Part shown: positions 63,365 to 64,000 of the stretch, in pieces
Layout of the letters: each line of letters opens with the position of its first letter
Position numbering within the stretch: position 1 is the stretch's first letter
DNA from: Paulinella micropora
Taxonomy: Eukaryota > Cercozoa > Imbricatea > Euglyphida
Reading direction: 5' to 3'
NCBI GenBank assembly: GCA_009731375.1
Contig: BJOX01000355.1
Coordinates: forward strand, 547,502-611,501
DNA length: 64,000 bases
Position numbers and translations under genes: made by a program
Notes under the pieces: generated by a model
The model's database searches: none
The model's input: the letters and a program-made list of their open reading frames with translations, nothing else
Told to the model about the DNA's origin: nothing

Positions 63365-63778
63365 ATGTTATCTACTAAGCAAAACTATTTACATGCGATA
63401 GAAAAATGGACTCATTTAAGTAGTGATATTAAACTACCAACAAGCAAATCACTTAAAACTGATATCGTCGCATTTTATGAAAAATACCGACCCGAACAAC
63501 CCCCGCGGGGTGATAATGTTGAAATTTCATTGCCCCCCGTTGATACATTGAAGAATGTTGCTTTTGACGAACCAGAAGAATTTACGCCTTTTAAAGAAAG
63601 TGATATGAAGGAAACTGGTATAACCGAAATCAAGGCCAACGTAGGAGAAGAATTGGCGAAAAAAGAAATGCAAGTTTTAGAAGCAAAAGAGGAGCCTGCG
63701 CCAGTTAGGGAAAAGAAAACGCCGATTAAAGCAAAGCGGAATCCGCCCGAGAGCGGGTATAGTTGCTATAACAAGTGA
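63365..63778 (+). CDS. STKQ/GITEIK protein paralogue, 137 aa, without the ExoX-C-like end
   Basis: STKQNYLHAIEKW and KSLKTDIVAFYEKYRP, then FTPFKESDMKETGITEIKAN and VGEELAKKE, parallel the gene at 38661 of segment 1. The C-terminus instead becomes Lys/Pro-rich (REKKTPIKAKRNPPESG) and lacks the GKYK...YL domain. This is either a natural variant or truncation at the junction with host DNA, which begins about here. It starts 42 bp after the primase-helicase and is preceded by TTAATATAGT. Confidence 0.65.
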   Translation: MLSTKQNYLHAIEKWTHLSSDIKLPTSKSLKTDIVAFYEKYRPEQPPRGDNVEISLPPVDTLKNVAFDEPEEFTPFKESDMKETGITEIKANVGEELAKKEMQVLEAKEEPAPVREKKTPIKAKRNPPESGYSCYNK

Positions 63779-64000
63779 TTCGGCCAAATGTGGGGTATCA
63801 ATTTTTCCGAAATTGTCCTACAGGTGATTTTGCACTTTTTGATTCAGACATTGAAAATGTGTTTTATTTAGTAAAAATAATCTTGAATAAGCTGAATAAC
63901 GTATTAAAAATGATTTGCCAGTTATATTAAAGCTAAATTGTGTCAATACATTGACTGATCCAGACACCTGCTGTGAGGGGGGGGGGTGGGGGGGGGGGGG
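63779..64000. other. Right flank, unannotated, ending in a G-run
   Basis: A/T-rich sequence without a gene. G-runs from 63978 to the window end probably mark an assembly break. Confidence 0.5.

Larger units (their letters stand above)
59949..63778 (+). mobile_element. Endogenous polinton-like virus element, segment 2 (partial)
   Basis: Five plus-strand genes or gene remnants with the same base composition, spacing and promoter style as segment 1. They share two gene types with it: the small basic protein and the STKQ/GITEIK protein. Since both types occur in both segments, this is a second, related virus rather than the missing part of the first. The primase-helicase is broken, so this copy is older or has decayed faster. 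No capsid gene is present before sequence similarity ends near 63.78 kb. Confidence 0.8.

Overview
The window is eukaryotic nuclear DNA. It has a gene with GT-AG introns, Ty1/copia and non-LTR retroelements, tRNA-derived SINEs, and a very heavy load of microsatellites, interrupted by 17 runs of N. The host cannot be named from sequence alone; a protist, alga or marine invertebrate would all fit. Little of the host's own coding capacity is visible. The clearest host gene is a seven-exon minus-strand gene at 24.0-27.1 kb whose spliced product looks like NCBP3, the alternative nuclear cap-binding subunit.

Layout. 0-1.7 kb: broken copia RT-RNase H. 2.2-3.6 kb: a tandem LTR-like repeat. 3.7-8.8 kb: trinucleotide arrays and a dispersed repeat. 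8.85-12.65 kb (minus): a decayed non-LTR retroelement with RT, a zinc-finger-like region and a restriction-like endonuclease-like C-terminus, inflated by Ser-coding microsatellites. 12.7-15.1 kb: SINEs. 15.2-22.3 kb: a second, more complete but decayed copia element (gag, protease, integrase, RT, RNase H). 22.7-27.1 kb: host sequence. 27.5-32.9 kb: microsatellites. 33.4-45.0 kb: endogenous virus segment 1. 45.1-46.9 kb: a head-to-tail SINE cluster. 47-51.7 kb: microsatellites. 51.8-55.3 kb: a GC-rich repeat family. 55.3-58.8 kb: microsatellites and two copies of the dispersed repeat. 59.2-63.8 kb: endogenous virus segment 2.

The most interesting content is the pair of viral segments. Segment 1 resembles a polinton-like virus or virophage. 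Its left half (mostly plus) carries a C2H2-like protein, small basic proteins, a protein-primed family B DNA polymerase with an OTU-like N-terminal region, two ExoX-C-like proteins and a DUF3223/HNH-like nuclease. Its right half (minus) carries a putative virion surface protein, the double-jelly-roll major capsid protein, a penton/minor capsid protein and an adenain-like maturation protease fused to a long basic coiled coil. No packaging ATPase or integrase is visible. Segment 2 carries a small basic protein, two small ORFs (one a zinc-ribbon-like protein), a broken AEP primase-SF3 helicase and a paralogue of a segment 1 protein. In both segments a small basic gene precedes the replication gene and the same paralogous gene family lies downstream, but one replication gene is a polymerase and the other a primase-helicase. 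This looks like a replication module swapped between related viruses.

Segment 1 also contains three intergenic islands, each built of two long hairpins. Two of them share an AAACATCGATGTTT centre, and two share a stem with compensatory base changes. A shared A/T-rich motif lies upstream of several structural genes.
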